DNA of 59,730 nt from Pseudomonas plecoglossicida NBRC 103162 = DSM 15088 (GCF_000730665.1 NZ_BBIV01000037.1:1-59730); one strand, 5' to 3'. Shown: positions 34,079 through 44,291, counted from the first letter of the stretch. Numbers and translations: made by a program. The notes: generated by a model from the letters alone, not told the origin.

Positions 34079-37000
34079 ATGGCCAAGCGTTCCCGCCCGG
34101 CAGCCTTCATCGACGACCCGCTGTGGTACAAGAACGCCGTGATCTACCAGCTGCACGTCAAATCGTTCTTCGATGCCAACAACGACGGCATCGGCGATTT
34201 CGCCGGCCTGATCAGCAAGCTCGACTACATCGCCGAACTGGGTGTCAACACGCTCTGGCTGCTGCCGTTCTACCCCTCGCCACGGCGCGACGACGGTTAC
34301 GACATCGGTGGGTACAAGGCCGTGCACCCCGACTACGGCAGCATGGCCGACGCCAGGCGCTTCATCGGCGAGGCGCACAAGCGCGGCCTGCGGGTCATCA
34401 CCGAGCTGGTCATCAACCACACCTCCGACCAGCATCCCTGGTTCCAGCGCGCCCGTCACGCCAAGCGCGGCAGCAATGCACGGGACTTCTACGTGTGGTC
34501 GGACGATGACCAGAAATACGACGGCACGCGGATCATCTTCCTCGACACCGAGAAATCCAACTGGACCTGGGACCCGGTGGCCGGCCAGTACTTCTGGCAC
34601 CGCTTCTACTCGCACCAGCCGGACCTGAACTTCGACAACCCGCAGGTGCTCAAGGCGGTGATCGGGGTGATGCGTTTCTGGCTCGACCTGGGCGTCGACG
34701 GCCTGCGCCTGGACGCCATCCCGTACCTGATCGAGCGCGACGGCACCAACAACGAGAACCTGGCCGAAACCCACCAGGTGCTCAAGGCGATCCGCGCCGA
34801 AATCGACGCCAACTATCCCGACCGCATGCTGCTGGCCGAGGCCAACCAGTGGCCCGAGGACACGCGGCCGTACTTCGGCGAAGGCGAGGGCGATGAATGC
34901 CACATGGCCTTCCACTTCCCGTTGATGCCGCGCATGTACATGGCCCTGGCCATGGAGGACCGCTTCCCGATCACCGATATCCTGCGCCAGACTCCGGAGA
35001 TCCCGGCCAAGTGCCAATGGGCGATCTTCCTGCGCAACCACGATGAGCTGACCCTGGAGATGGTCACCGACCGCGAGCGCGACTACCTGTGGAACTACTA
35101 CGCAGAAGACCGCCGCGCGCGCATCAACCTCGGCATCCGTCGCCGCCTGGCGCCTTTGCTGCAACGCGATCGCCGGCGCATCGAGCTGCTCACCAGCCTG
35201 CTGCTGTCGATGCCCGGTACGCCGACCCTGTACTACGGCGACGAACTGGGCATGGGCGACAACATCTACCTGGGCGACCGTGACGGTGTGCGCACGCCGA
35301 TGCAGTGGTCGCCGGACCGCAACGGCGGCTTCTCCAAAGCTGACCCGCAGCGGCTGGTGCTGCCACCGATCATGGACCCGCTTTACGGCTACCAGACCGT
35401 CAATGTCGAGGCCCAGTCCCACGACCCGCATTCCCTGCTGAACTGGAACCGCCGTCTGCTGGCGGTGCGCAAGCAGCAGAAGGCCTTTGGCCGCGGCAGC
35501 CTGCGCACGCTCACCCCGAGCAATCGGCGCATCCTCGCGTACATCCGCGAATACACCGATGCCGAGGGCAACAGCGAGACCATCCTGTGTGTCGCCAACG
35601 TCTCGCGCGCGGCGCAGGCGGCGGAGCTGGAATTGTCACAGTACGCTGACAAGGTGCCTGTCGAGATGCTTGGCGGCAGCGCCTTCCCGCCGATCGGCCA
35701 ACTGCCGTTTCTGCTGACCTTGCCGCCCTATGCCTTCTACTGGTTCCTGCTGGCTACCCACGACCGCATGCCCAGCTGGCACGTTCAACCCACCGAGGGG
35801 CTCCCGGAATTGACCACGTTGGTGCTGCGCAAACGCATGGAAGAACTGCTCGAGGCGCCTTCGCGCGACACTCTGGAAGGCTCGGTGCTGCCACAGTACC
35901 TGCCCAAGCGCCGCTGGTTCGCCGGCAAGGAAGGGCCGATCGACCAGGTGCGCCTGCGCTACGGTGTGCGTTTCGGCACGGCCGGCACGCCGGTGCTGCT
36001 GAGCGAGATCGAAGTGCTTGGCGATGGCCAGGCCAACCAGTACCAGCTGCCGTTCGGCTTCCTGCCCGAGGAGCAGATCAACAGCGCGTTGCCGCAGCAG
36101 CTGGCCCTGTCGCGGGTTCGCCGCGGCCGCCAGGTGGGGCTGATCACCGATGCCTTCGTGCTCGAACCTTTCGTCCGCGCGGTGCTGCGTGCCTGTCAGG
36201 ACGGCATGCGCCTGCCCTGCGGCAATGGCGAGGGTGAGCTGCGCTTTACCTGCACCGAGCAACTGGCCGGCCTTGCGCTCGACGAAAACAGTGCAGTGCG
36301 CTACCTGAGCGCCGAGCAGTCCAACAGCTCCGTGGTGGTCGCCGATCGCCTGGTGCTCAAGTTGATTCGCCGGGTCAACCCGGGTATCCACCCGGAGCTG
36401 GAAATGAGCGCCTACCTGACGGCCGCAGGCTTTGCCAACATCTCGCCGCTGCTGGCCTGGGTCAGCCGCGTGGACGAGCGCGACGAAGCGCACCTGCTGA
36501 TGATCGCCCAGGGTTACCTGAGCAACCAGGGCGATGCCTGGGCCTGGACCCAGAACACCCTGGAACGGGCGATCCGCGACGAGATGGAACCGACCAGCAT
36601 CGACCCTGAAGCGCACACCAATGCCCTGGCCGAGCTCAACGGCTTCGCGGCCTTGCTTGGCCAGCGCCTGGGCGAAATGCACCTGTTGCTGGCCGCGCCG
36701 AGCAACGATGCCGCCTTCCAGCCGCAGGCCAGCGATGCCCGGGACAGCGCACGCTGGAGCCGGCAGATCAACGCCGAACTGGCCCACGCGCTCGACCTGC
36801 TGGTGCAGCACCGCGATCAGCTGGACAGTGACAGCCAGGCCCTGGTCGACGAGCTGCAGCAACAGCGTGACGGCCTCGCCCAGCACATCGACAACCTTGC
36901 CCAGCAAGCCCAGGGCGGGCTGCTGATGCGGGTTCACGGCGACCTGCACCTGGGCCAGGTGCTGGTGGTGCAGGGTGATGCCTACCTGATCGATTTCGAG

Positions 37001-37396
37001 GGCGAGCCATCACGGCCCCTGCAGGAGCGTCGGGCCAAGCACAGCCCGTACAAGGATGTCAGCGGCGTGCTGCGATCCTTCGACTATGCTGCTGCGATGA
37101 TCTTGCGCAGCGCCTCGGCGGTAGACCTCTCCGAGGCCGCGCGGCAGGCTCGTCAGCGGGTTGCCCGGCAGTACCTGCACCAGTCGCGCCATGCCTTCGT
37201 CGAAGCCTATGGCCTGGCCACCGCCGCCATGCCCCACGCCTGGCAACAGGCCGAGGGCGAGCGCGCCGCACTGGAACTGTTCTGCCTGGAAAAAGCCGCC
37301 TACGAAATTACCTATGAAGCCGAGAACCGGCCAAGTTGGCTGGCCGTGCCTTTGCATGGCCTGCATGGATTGATAAGTACCTGGGGAGAGTCATAG
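34079..37396 (+). CDS. treS: Trehalose synthase-maltokinase fusion
   Basis: 1105 aa. Residues about 1-545 are trehalose synthase (GH13_16): YQLHVKSFFDANNDGIGDF, nucleophile D212 in GLRLDAIPYL, acid/base E254 in LLAEANQWPED, and LRNHDELTLEM. Residues about 580-1105 are maltokinase (Mak/Pep2): the N-cap QYLPKRRWFAGK, VVADRLVLKLIRR, the catalytic HGDLHLGQ at about H953-D955, and the metal-binding LIDFEGEP. It converts trehalose to maltose and then to maltose-1-phosphate for GlgE. The ATG has AAAGGAG upstream; the stop abuts the glgB ATG. Confidence 0.96.
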   Translation: MAKRSRPAAFIDDPLWYKNAVIYQLHVKSFFDANNDGIGDFAGLISKLDYIAELGVNTLWLLPFYPSPRRDDGYDIGGYKAVHPDYGSMADARRFIGEAHKRGLRVITELVINHTSDQHPWFQRARHAKRGSNARDFYVWSDDDQKYDGTRIIFLDTEKSNWTWDPVAGQYFWHRFYSHQPDLNFDNPQVLKAVIGVMRFWLDLGVDGLRLDAIPYLIERDGTNNENLAETHQVLKAIRAEIDANYPDRMLLAEANQWPEDTRPYFGEGEGDECHMAFHFPLMPRMYMALAMEDRFPITDILRQTPEIPAKCQWAIFLRNHDELTLEMVTDRERDYLWNYYAEDRRARINLGIRRRLAPLLQRDRRRIELLTSLLLSMPGTPTLYYGDELGMGDNIYLGDRDGVRTPMQWSPDRNGGFSKADPQRLVLPPIMDPLYGYQTVNVEAQSHDPHSLLNWNRRLLAVRKQQKAFGRGSLRTLTPSNRRILAYIREYTDAEGNSETILCVANVSRAAQAAELELSQYADKVPVEMLGGSAFPPIGQLPFLLTLPPYAFYWFLLATHDRMPSWHVQPTEGLPELTTLVLRKRMEELLEAPSRDTLEGSVLPQYLPKRRWFAGKEGPIDQVRLRYGVRFGTAGTPVLLSEIEVLGDGQANQYQLPFGFLPEEQINSALPQQLALSRVRRGRQVGLITDAFVLEPFVRAVLRACQDGMRLPCGNGEGELRFTCTEQLAGLALDENSAVRYLSAEQSNSSVVVADRLVLKLIRRVNPGIHPELEMSAYLTAAGFANISPLLAWVSRVDERDEAHLLMIAQGYLSNQGDAWAWTQNTLERAIRDEMEPTSIDPEAHTNALAELNGFAALLGQRLGEMHLLLAAPSNDAAFQPQASDARDSARWSRQINAELAHALDLLVQHRDQLDSDSQALVDELQQQRDGLAQHIDNLAQQAQGGLLMRVHGDLHLGQVLVVQGDAYLIDFEGEPSRPLQERRAKHSPYKDVSGVLRSFDYAAAMILRSASAVDLSEAARQARQRVARQYLHQSRHAFVEAYGLATAAMPHAWQQAEGERAALELFCLEKAAYEITYEAENRPSWLAVPLHGLHGLISTWGES

Positions 37397-39607
37397 ATGA
37401 ATGCAAGCACGCGTGACAACGGTGGCCTTCGGCAGCGGGAGCTCGATGCCCTTGCCCGCGCCGAGCACGCCGATCCGTTCGCAGTACTGGGTCCCCATGG
37501 CGATGGTGCGGGTGGTGTCTGGGTGCGTGCTTTCCTGCCCGGCGCCTTGAGCAGTCGGGTGCTCGCCCGGCAGGACGGGCGGGTGCTGGCCGAAATGGTG
37601 CAGGGCAGCCTGCCCGGGCTGTTCAGCGCTCACCTGGACCAGGCACAGCCGTACCTGCTGCAGATCGGCTGGGCCGGGGGCGAGCAGGTCACCGAAGACC
37701 CCTACAGCTTCGGCCCGCAACTGGGCGACATGGACCTGTACCTGTTCGCCGAAGGCAACCACCGCGACCTCTCCGGGCGTTTTGGCGCCCAGCCGATCGA
37801 GGTCGACGGCATCCAGGGGGTGTGCTTCTCGGTGTGGGCACCGAACGCCCGGCGGGTGTCGGTGGTGGGCGACTTCAACAACTGGGACGGACGCCGCCAC
37901 CCCATGCGCCTGCGTCACAGCGCCGGCATCTGGGAGCTGTTCGTGCCGCGCCTGGGTGTGGGCGAAACCTACAAGTACGAGGTACTGGGCAAGGACGGCA
38001 TCCTGCCCCTCAAGGCCGACCCGTTGGCCCGTGCCACCGAGTTGCCGCCCAGCACCGCATCGAAGGTGGCAGGTGAGCTCGGCCATGACTGGCACGACCA
38101 CGACTGGATGGAGCACCGCGCCCAGCGCCATGCCTACAGCGCACCGCTGTCGATCTACGAGCTGCACCCGGGTTCCTGGCGCTGCGAGCTGGACGACGCG
38201 GGTGAAGTGTCGCGCTTCTACAACTGGCGCGAACTGGCCGATCGGCTGGTGCCTTATGTGCAGGAGCTGGGCTTCACCCATATCGAGCTGCTGCCGATCA
38301 TGGAGCACCCCTTTGGTGGCTCATGGGGCTATCAGCCGCTGTCGCTGTTCGCACCCACCTCGCGTTATGGCACCGCCGAAGACTTCGCGGCCTTCGTCGA
38401 TGCCTGCCACCAGGGAGGTATCGGGGTGATCCTCGACTGGGTGCCGGCGCATTTCCCCACCGACGAACATGGTCTGGCGCGTTTCGATGGCACCGCGTTG
38501 TACGAATACGACAACCCCCTCGAGGGCTTTCACCAGGACTGGAACACGCTGATCTACAACCTGGGCCGCAACGAGGTGCGCGGCTTCATGCTGGCCTCGG
38601 CCCTGCACTGGCTCAAGCACTTTCACATCGATGGGCTGCGGGTCGACGCGGTGGCATCGATGCTCTACCGCGACTACTCGCGCAAGGCTGGCGAATGGGT
38701 GCCCAACCGCCATGGCGGACGCGAGAACCTCGAAGCCATCGACTTCATCCGCCACCTCAACGGGGTCGCGGCCCATGAGGCGCCTGGCGCGCTGATCATC
38801 GCCGAGGAATCCACCGCCTGGCCGGGCGTCAGCCAGCCGACCCAGCAGGGCGGCCTGGGCTTTGCCTACAAGTGGAACATGGGTTGGATGCACGACACCC
38901 TGCACTACATCCAGAACGATCCGGTGCACCGCACCTATCACCACAACGAGATGAGCTTCGGCCTGATCTACGCCTACTCCGAGCACTTCATCCTGCCGAT
39001 TTCCCACGACGAGGTGGTGCACGGCAAGCACTCGCTGATCGACAAGATGCCCGGTGACCGCTGGCAGAAGTTCGCCAACCTGCGCGCCTACCTGACCTTC
39101 ATGTGGACCCACCCGGGCAAGAAGCTGTTGTTCATGGGGTGCGAGTTCGGCCAGTGGCGCGAGTGGAACCACGATCACGAGCTGGACTGGTACCTGCTGC
39201 AGTACCCTGAGCACCAGGGTGTGCAACGCCTGGTCGGTGACCTCAACCGGCTGTACCGCGAGTTGCCGGCGCTGCATGAACTGGATTGCCAGCCTCAGGG
39301 CTTCCAGTGGCTGATCGGCGATGACGCGCACAACAGCGTATATGCCTGGCTGCGCTGGAGCAGCCAGGGCGAGCCGTTGCTGGTGGTGGCCAACTTCACC
39401 CCGGTGCCGCGCGAGGAATATCGGATCGGCGTGCCGTTCGGCGAGCGCTGGCAGGAACTGCTCAACAGTGATGCCGGGCTGTATGCCGGGTCGAATGTGG
39501 GCAACCTGGGGGCGGTTGAAAGCGAGGCGGTGGCCAGCCATGGGCAGCCTTTGTCGCTGGCCTTGAACCTGCCGCCGCTTGGGGTGTTGGTGATGAAGCC
39601 GGCTTGA
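37397..39607 (+). CDS. glgB: 1,4-alpha-glucan branching enzyme
   Basis: 736 aa, full length. An N-terminal extra E-set domain (about 15-105) and CBM48 (about 130-220) precede the GH13_9 barrel, with D417 in GLRVDAVASMLYRDYSR, E470 in LIIAEESTAWPG and FPISHDEVVHG-type residues (LPISHDEVVHGK). It introduces alpha-1,6 branches. It starts immediately after the treS stop, so it is translationally coupled. Last gene of the plus-strand glucan unit. Confidence 0.97.
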   Translation: MNASTRDNGGLRQRELDALARAEHADPFAVLGPHGDGAGGVWVRAFLPGALSSRVLARQDGRVLAEMVQGSLPGLFSAHLDQAQPYLLQIGWAGGEQVTEDPYSFGPQLGDMDLYLFAEGNHRDLSGRFGAQPIEVDGIQGVCFSVWAPNARRVSVVGDFNNWDGRRHPMRLRHSAGIWELFVPRLGVGETYKYEVLGKDGILPLKADPLARATELPPSTASKVAGELGHDWHDHDWMEHRAQRHAYSAPLSIYELHPGSWRCELDDAGEVSRFYNWRELADRLVPYVQELGFTHIELLPIMEHPFGGSWGYQPLSLFAPTSRYGTAEDFAAFVDACHQGGIGVILDWVPAHFPTDEHGLARFDGTALYEYDNPLEGFHQDWNTLIYNLGRNEVRGFMLASALHWLKHFHIDGLRVDAVASMLYRDYSRKAGEWVPNRHGGRENLEAIDFIRHLNGVAAHEAPGALIIAEESTAWPGVSQPTQQGGLGFAYKWNMGWMHDTLHYIQNDPVHRTYHHNEMSFGLIYAYSEHFILPISHDEVVHGKHSLIDKMPGDRWQKFANLRAYLTFMWTHPGKKLLFMGCEFGQWREWNHDHELDWYLLQYPEHQGVQRLVGDLNRLYRELPALHELDCQPQGFQWLIGDDAHNSVYAWLRWSSQGEPLLVVANFTPVPREEYRIGVPFGERWQELLNSDAGLYAGSNVGNLGAVESEAVASHGQPLSLALNLPPLGVLVMKPA

Positions 39608-39622
39608 TGGATTGACTGTACC

Positions 39623-39698
39623 GGCCCTATCGCGGGCAAGCCCGCTCCTACAGGATAGTGGTGATCCCTGTAGGAGCGGGCTTGCCCGCGATAGGGCC
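39623..39698. repeat. Inverted pair of a second REP type
   Basis: Arms GGCCCTATCGCGGGCAAGCC and its reverse complement, with the GCTCCTACAGG flank, about 10 bp apart. The GCGGGC core differs from the GCCGGC type used elsewhere in the window. It separates the convergent glgB and beta-barrel genes. Confidence 0.88.
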
Positions 39699-39706
39699 AG
39701 ACCTGC

Positions 39707-40783
39707 CTACCATCTCATCCTGACCCCAAGGCTGCCAATCAACCCATTCAAGTCATTGCCATCCACATCACTGCTGTAATCGGCACTGACAAACAGCGCC
39801 ACAGAAGGCGTCACCCGCGCCACCAGCCCCAGGCCCAGTTCCACCGTGGTCGAATACCGAGAGCTGGAGATCTTGTCGACCTCGTCCAGCTTCACCTCGT
39901 CGGTGTCGTTGAAGTCATACCAGACGTTGGTGCGCACATAGGGTTCGATCGGCATGCCGCGCACGTAGTATTTTCCCGACAACTTGGCACCGACCCGGCC
40001 ACTCCAGGTGGGCTGGCTGTCGAACGCCTGCAAGGTTTCTTCCTGTACCTGGTTGCCGGGGAAGAAGCGCTGGTTGATCAACTGCGCCTGCGGCTCGATC
40101 ACCCAAGTGTTGCCCAGGCGAATCGGATAACCGCCCTCCACGGAAAAGGTCATGGCATGGCCGCTGTCGTTCAGGCGCTGGCCGCTGTCGCCGCGGCCCA
40201 TGACATCGATGCGCGAACCCATGGCCACGGCATCCACGTGCCATCCCTGTTCATGGGTCATGCTCCAGTACATCCCCAGGCTCTCGCCACTGAGGTTGAC
40301 GGCATTGCGTTGCTTGTCGCCGAGCAAGGGGCGCGTTCCGCTGAAGCTGCTTTGCAGGTTGTTGTGGCCAACGAAGATACCCGCGCGGTGCACATTGCCG
40401 CCGGGGGTTTCGCGCACGAACAGGTCCGGGCCGATCATCAGTTGCTGGCTGGGTGCTTCCAGCTGTTCGGGTGGCTGCGCACCGAGCCGTGGGGCGGTGG
40501 GGAAGAATTGCTTCCATTGGCTGGCTACAAGGTCAGGGGCCATCTGGCCGTGGCGTTCGCTCATGTTGTCGGAGAAGGCTGCCAGCGTGTCCAGGTTGAT
40601 GGCGCTGGCACCGACCGGCTCGAGCGACAGGCTTGGCACTGCCGGTTGTTGCAGAAATGCGGAGAACGTTGGATCGTCCTGCAGTTCGAGGGCAAAGGTT
40701 TCCACCGGGGTTGCCAGAAGCATCGACGTGGAAACCGCGTATAAGATTCGATCGAAGCGCACGGGGATCGAGGTTCTTTTCAT
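39707..40783 (-). CDS. Orphan autotransporter-type beta-barrel protein
   Basis: 358 aa from ATG 40783 (GAGGAG leader). A signal peptide (about 1-32, ending ETFA) leads to a short linker region of about 60 residues and then a type V autotransporter beta-domain from about 115 on, ending in the outer-membrane signature RMRW with a terminal aromatic residue. Motifs GHAMTFSVEGGYPIRLGN and SATTVELGLG-like strands fit the pertactin-family barrel. There is no passenger of useful length, so it may be a trimmed autotransporter or a stand-alone barrel. Gene partners are not evident. Confidence 0.78.
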   Translation of the reverse strand: MKRTSIPVRFDRILYAVSTSMLLATPVETFALELQDDPTFSAFLQQPAVPSLSLEPVGASAINLDTLAAFSDNMSERHGQMAPDLVASQWKQFFPTAPRLGAQPPEQLEAPSQQLMIGPDLFVRETPGGNVHRAGIFVGHNNLQSSFSGTRPLLGDKQRNAVNLSGESLGMYWSMTHEQGWHVDAVAMGSRIDVMGRGDSGQRLNDSGHAMTFSVEGGYPIRLGNTWVIEPQAQLINQRFFPGNQVQEETLQAFDSQPTWSGRVGAKLSGKYYVRGMPIEPYVRTNVWYDFNDTDEVKLDEVDKISSSRYSTTVELGLGLVARVTPSVALFVSADYSSDVDGNDLNGLIGSLGVRMRW

Positions 40784-40952
40784 GGCGGATCTCCTCTGTT
40801 TTTTGTTGTACAGCCCAAGGACCTGGCCGGTTGTCACGAGCTGTACGGCAAAAACAGAGGGCGACCCAAACCGGCACGCCAGCTTTCGCGAGCGCGCACA
40901 AAGGCGCGAGCTAAAGGCCCGGCGCGAGTTTTCTACGACTAGGTAATTGTTC

Positions 40953-40981
40953 AGCTAAGGTGAGTTGGGGGGTTGCGTCAA
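40953..40981 (-). promoter_or_regulatory. Predicted sigma-70 promoter of the beta-barrel gene
   Basis: Minus strand: -35 TTGACG (40976-40981), 17-bp spacer, -10 TTAGCT (40953-40958). The 318-bp gap 40784-41101 holds this promoter and a GTTTTTC-TTCG-GAAAAAC hairpin (41030-41047) but no credible gene. Confidence 0.5.
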
Positions 40982-41101
40982 GAATGTGTTAAAAAACCGG
41001 ACACCCCTGGCGAAGGTCGATATCACGTTGTTTTTCTTCGGAAAAACGGCTCAGATAGTGGTGTTCGCTATTTGCCGCGCTGTGGCTATGACGAATCATT
41101 G

Positions 41102-41896
41102 CTACAGCCTCACTTCCACGGCCAATGGCAGATGATCGGAGAGGTGGGTCCAAGGTTTGTGCCCCAGAATCCTGGGCGCATGGCTTTCGGCATTGCGCAG
41201 GTAGATGCGGTCCAGGGCCAGTAAAGGCAGGCGCGCCGGATACGTGCGCGCGAGCAATCCGTGGTGCCGTTCGAAGGCCTCGTGCAAGTCGCGTTGCAGG
41301 CGCAAGGTGCGGTTGCCGCGCAGCTTCCAGTCGTTGAAATCACCGGCAATGATCACCGGCGCATCGGCTGGCAGTGCGTCGAGCAGTTGGCCCAGCAACT
41401 GCAGCTGTTTCTGGCGGTGACTCTCGAGCAACGACAGGTGCACGCAGATCGCATGCACCTGGCGCTGGCCTGGCACGTCGAGCACGCAGTGCAACAGGCC
41501 ACGCCGCTCGGGGCCGGTGATCGACACGTCGAGGTTGCGGTGTTCGATGATCGGGTATTTGGAAAGCAGCGCGTTGCCATGATGGCCGTCGGGGTAGACC
41601 GCATTGCGGCCGTAGGCGAAGTCGCTCCACATGCTGTCGGCGAGAAACTCGTATTGTGAAGTCTGCGGCCAGCCGGGGTAGCGTGCGGCATGCCGGTCAT
41701 GGCTGCCGAGCACTTCCTGGAGAAACACGATATCGGCCTGGGTGCTGCGCACCGCTTCGCGCAGTTCGTGCAGGATGAAGCGACGGTTGAAGGCCGTGAA
41801 GCCCTTGTGCGTGTTCACCGTCAGCACCCGCAGCCGGTGCACGGCCGCGGATGGGTCAGCATGGGCGAAACCTGGACGGCCGGCTTCGGGGTTCAC
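41102..41896 (-). CDS. Endonuclease/exonuclease/phosphatase-fold protein
   Basis: 264 aa from GTG 41896, chosen because AAGGAG lies six bases upstream; the frame continues to ATG 41926 and 41953 without a leader. EEP-family motifs: VLTVNTHKGF, the metal-binding Glu in DIVFLQEV, GRNAVYPDGHHGNALLSKYP, the active-site CVHLSLLE, DFNDWKL and the terminal LSDHLPLAVEV. It could be a phosphodiesterase or nuclease acting on lipid headgroup, sugar-phosphate or nucleic acid. The fold alone does not tell. It follows glgX by 91 bp and may be cotranscribed. Confidence 0.85.
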   Translation of the reverse strand: MNPEAGRPGFAHADPSAAVHRLRVLTVNTHKGFTAFNRRFILHELREAVRSTQADIVFLQEVLGSHDRHAARYPGWPQTSQYEFLADSMWSDFAYGRNAVYPDGHHGNALLSKYPIIEHRNLDVSITGPERRGLLHCVLDVPGQRQVHAICVHLSLLESHRQKQLQLLGQLLDALPADAPVIIAGDFNDWKLRGNRTLRLQRDLHEAFERHHGLLARTYPARLPLLALDRIYLRNAESHAPRILGHKPWTHLSDHLPLAVEVRL

Positions 41897-41927
41897 GGTG
41901 GCTCCTTGAGTGAGGATGTTGTCCATA

Positions 41928-41950
41928 CCGGCCCTATCGCCGGTACAGGC
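41928..41950. repeat. Degenerate REP half
   Basis: GGCCCTATCGCCGGTA followed by CAGGCC: half of a REP of the GCCGGC type with the right arm eroded, between glgX and the EEP gene. Confidence 0.5.
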
Positions 41951-41987
41951 CACAGATAGTCATGGGACCGGCCAGGACAAGCTGGGT

Positions 41988-44141
41988 TCACTCTTCCTCG
42001 CGCTGCAACACCATCAGCAGGAACGATCGCCCCTTGACCTCGAACGTGCTGTCGAACTGCAGGTGCTGTGGCTTGCGCATTTCCGGCCGGTCGGTGTCGA
42101 CCAGGCAACTCCAGTACTCACCTTCCGGCACCGCCGGCAGCTGGAACGGCACCACATCATGGTGGGCGTTGACGATGATCAGCATGGTCGCCTCGGACCC
42201 GGGCCGGGCAATGCCGCTGACCTGCGCGCGCCCGTCGATCAGCATGCCCAGGCAACGCCCATTGGGGTCTTCCCACTGCTCCACGGTCATCTCGCTGCCG
42301 TCCGGCGCCAGCCAGGTCACGTCCTTGACCCCGATGGCCTCGTTGTAGTCGCCCACCAGGAAGCGCGAGCGGCGCAGCACCGGGTAGGCCAGGCGCAAGC
42401 GGGTCAGGCGCTGGACGAATGCCAGCAGCGCCTGGCCGTCCTCGTCCAGGTCCCAGTTGATCCAGCCGATCTCGCTGTCCTGGCAGTAGGCATTGTTGTT
42501 GCCATGCTGGGTGCGGCTGAATTCGTCGCCGGCGACGATCATCGGCGTGCCCTGGGCCAGCAGCAAGGTGGCGAAGTAGTTGCGCATCTGGCGCATGCGC
42601 AGGGCATTGATCTGCGGGTCGTCGGTGGGGCCTTCGACGCCGCAGTTCCACGACAGGTTGTTGTCGGTGCCGTCCTGGTTGTTCTCGTCGTTGTCCTCGT
42701 TGTGCTTGCTGTTGTACGACACCAGGTCGCGCAGGGTGAAGCCGTCGTGGGCGGTGACGAAGTTGACCGAGGCGTAGGGCCGCCGGCCACGGTTGTTGAA
42801 CATGTCGCCCGAGGCGGTCATGCGTGCGGCGAAGTCGGCCAGTTGGCCTTCGTCACCCTTCCAGAAAGCGCGCACGGTGTCGCGAAAGCGATCGTTCCAC
42901 TCCGCCCAACCCGGTGCGAAGTTGCCCACCTGGTAGCCGCCCGGGCCACAGTCCCAGGGCTCGGCGATGAGCTTGACCTGGCTGAGCATCGGGTCCTGGC
43001 GGCAGGCCACGAGGAAGCCGTGGCGTTCGCTGTAGCCCTCGTGGTAGCGGCCAAGGATGGTCGCCAGGTCGAAGCGGAAGCCATCGACGTGCATTTCGCC
43101 GGCCCAGTAGCGCAGCGAGTCGGTGACCAGCTGCAGCACGCACGGGTGGCTGAGGTCGAGGGTGTTGCCGGTGCCGGAATCGTTGATGTAATAGCGCTTG
43201 TCGTCGGGCATCAGGCGGTAGTAGGAGGCGTTGTCGATGCCGCGCATAGACAGGGTCGGGCCGCGCTCGTTGCCTTCGGCGGTGTGGTTGTAGACCACAT
43301 CGAGGATCACCTCCAGGCCTGCGTCATGCAGGTGCGCGACCATCTCCTTGAACTCGGCGATCTTGCCGCTGGCCAGGTAACGGGGGTGCGGTGCGAAGAA
43401 GGCGATGCTGTTGTAGCCCCAGTAGTTGTTCAGGCCCTTGTCGAGCAGGTGCTGGTCGTTGACGAAGGCATGGATCGGCAGCAGCTCGATGCTCGACACA
43501 CCAAGGTCCTTGATGTGCTTGAGCAGCTCGTCGTTGGCCAGGCCCGCGAAGGTGCCGCGCAGCTCTTCCGGGACCGCCGGGTGGCGCATGCTGATGCCGC
43601 GCGCATGGGCCTCGTAGAGGATGGTGCGCTCCCATGGCACCAGCACGCGCTGGTCGCGGCCCCAGGTGAAGGCCGGGTCGATCACCTTGCACTTGGGCAC
43701 GAAGGGCGCGCTGTCGCGTTCATCGAACGACAGGTCGCCGTCAGGGTGGCCGATGGTGTAGCCGAACAGCGCCTCGGACCATTTCAGGCTGCCGACCAGT
43801 TGCTTGGCGTAAGGGTCGATCAGCAGCTTGTTGGGGTTGAAGCGGTGGCCGTTCTGCGGCGCGTAGGGGCCGTGCACACGGTAGCCGTAGATCAGCCCTG
43901 GATGAGCGTCGGGCAGGTAGCCGTGGAAGATCTCGTCGGTGTATTCGGGGAGCTCGATGCGCTCGATTTCCTGCTCGCCGCTGGCGTCGAATAGGCACAG
44001 TTCGACCTTGGTGGCGTTGGCCGAGAACAGGGCGAAGTTGACACCCAGGCCGTCCCAGGTAGCGCCGAGGGGGAAGGGCATGCCTTCACGGATGCGCGAC
44101 GGGGCGACGGAGCGGGTTTTCTTCGGGGTGCGGGGGCTCAT
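41988..44141 (-). CDS. glgX: Glycogen debranching enzyme
   Basis: 717 aa from ATG 44141 (GAGGACC leader). CBM48 (about 20-120) then a GH13_11 barrel with VDGFRFDLATILGR (nucleophile Asp), the acid/base Glu in KLIAEPWDCGPGGYQVGNF, and NFVTAHDGFTLRDLVSYN. It hydrolyses alpha-1,6 branches of trimmed alpha-glucan, giving linear maltodextrins for TreY. It is downstream of the DUF2934 gene, separated by a REP pair. Confidence 0.96.
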   Translation of the reverse strand: MSPRTPKKTRSVAPSRIREGMPFPLGATWDGLGVNFALFSANATKVELCLFDASGEQEIERIELPEYTDEIFHGYLPDAHPGLIYGYRVHGPYAPQNGHRFNPNKLLIDPYAKQLVGSLKWSEALFGYTIGHPDGDLSFDERDSAPFVPKCKVIDPAFTWGRDQRVLVPWERTILYEAHARGISMRHPAVPEELRGTFAGLANDELLKHIKDLGVSSIELLPIHAFVNDQHLLDKGLNNYWGYNSIAFFAPHPRYLASGKIAEFKEMVAHLHDAGLEVILDVVYNHTAEGNERGPTLSMRGIDNASYYRLMPDDKRYYINDSGTGNTLDLSHPCVLQLVTDSLRYWAGEMHVDGFRFDLATILGRYHEGYSERHGFLVACRQDPMLSQVKLIAEPWDCGPGGYQVGNFAPGWAEWNDRFRDTVRAFWKGDEGQLADFAARMTASGDMFNNRGRRPYASVNFVTAHDGFTLRDLVSYNSKHNEDNDENNQDGTDNNLSWNCGVEGPTDDPQINALRMRQMRNYFATLLLAQGTPMIVAGDEFSRTQHGNNNAYCQDSEIGWINWDLDEDGQALLAFVQRLTRLRLAYPVLRRSRFLVGDYNEAIGVKDVTWLAPDGSEMTVEQWEDPNGRCLGMLIDGRAQVSGIARPGSEATMLIIVNAHHDVVPFQLPAVPEGEYWSCLVDTDRPEMRKPQHLQFDSTFEVKGRSFLLMVLQREEE

Positions 44142-44189
44142 GGCGGTCCTCGATTGGCCGGGGGAAGGGAGTTTGCGCAAGGCAGGGGT

Positions 44190-44283
44190 GGCCCTATCGC
44201 CGGCAAGCCGGCTCCCACAGGTACCCGATAAAACGCGAGAACTGGGTGACCCTGTGGGAGCCGGCTTGCCGGCGATAGGGCCC
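44190..44283. repeat. Inverted REP pair between DUF2934 gene and glgX
   Basis: Arms GGCCCTATCGCCGGCAAGCC and its reverse complement with GGCTCCCACAG flanks, about 30 bp apart, inside the co-directional minus-strand operon. Confidence 0.88.
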
Positions 44284-44291
44284 GAACAGGC

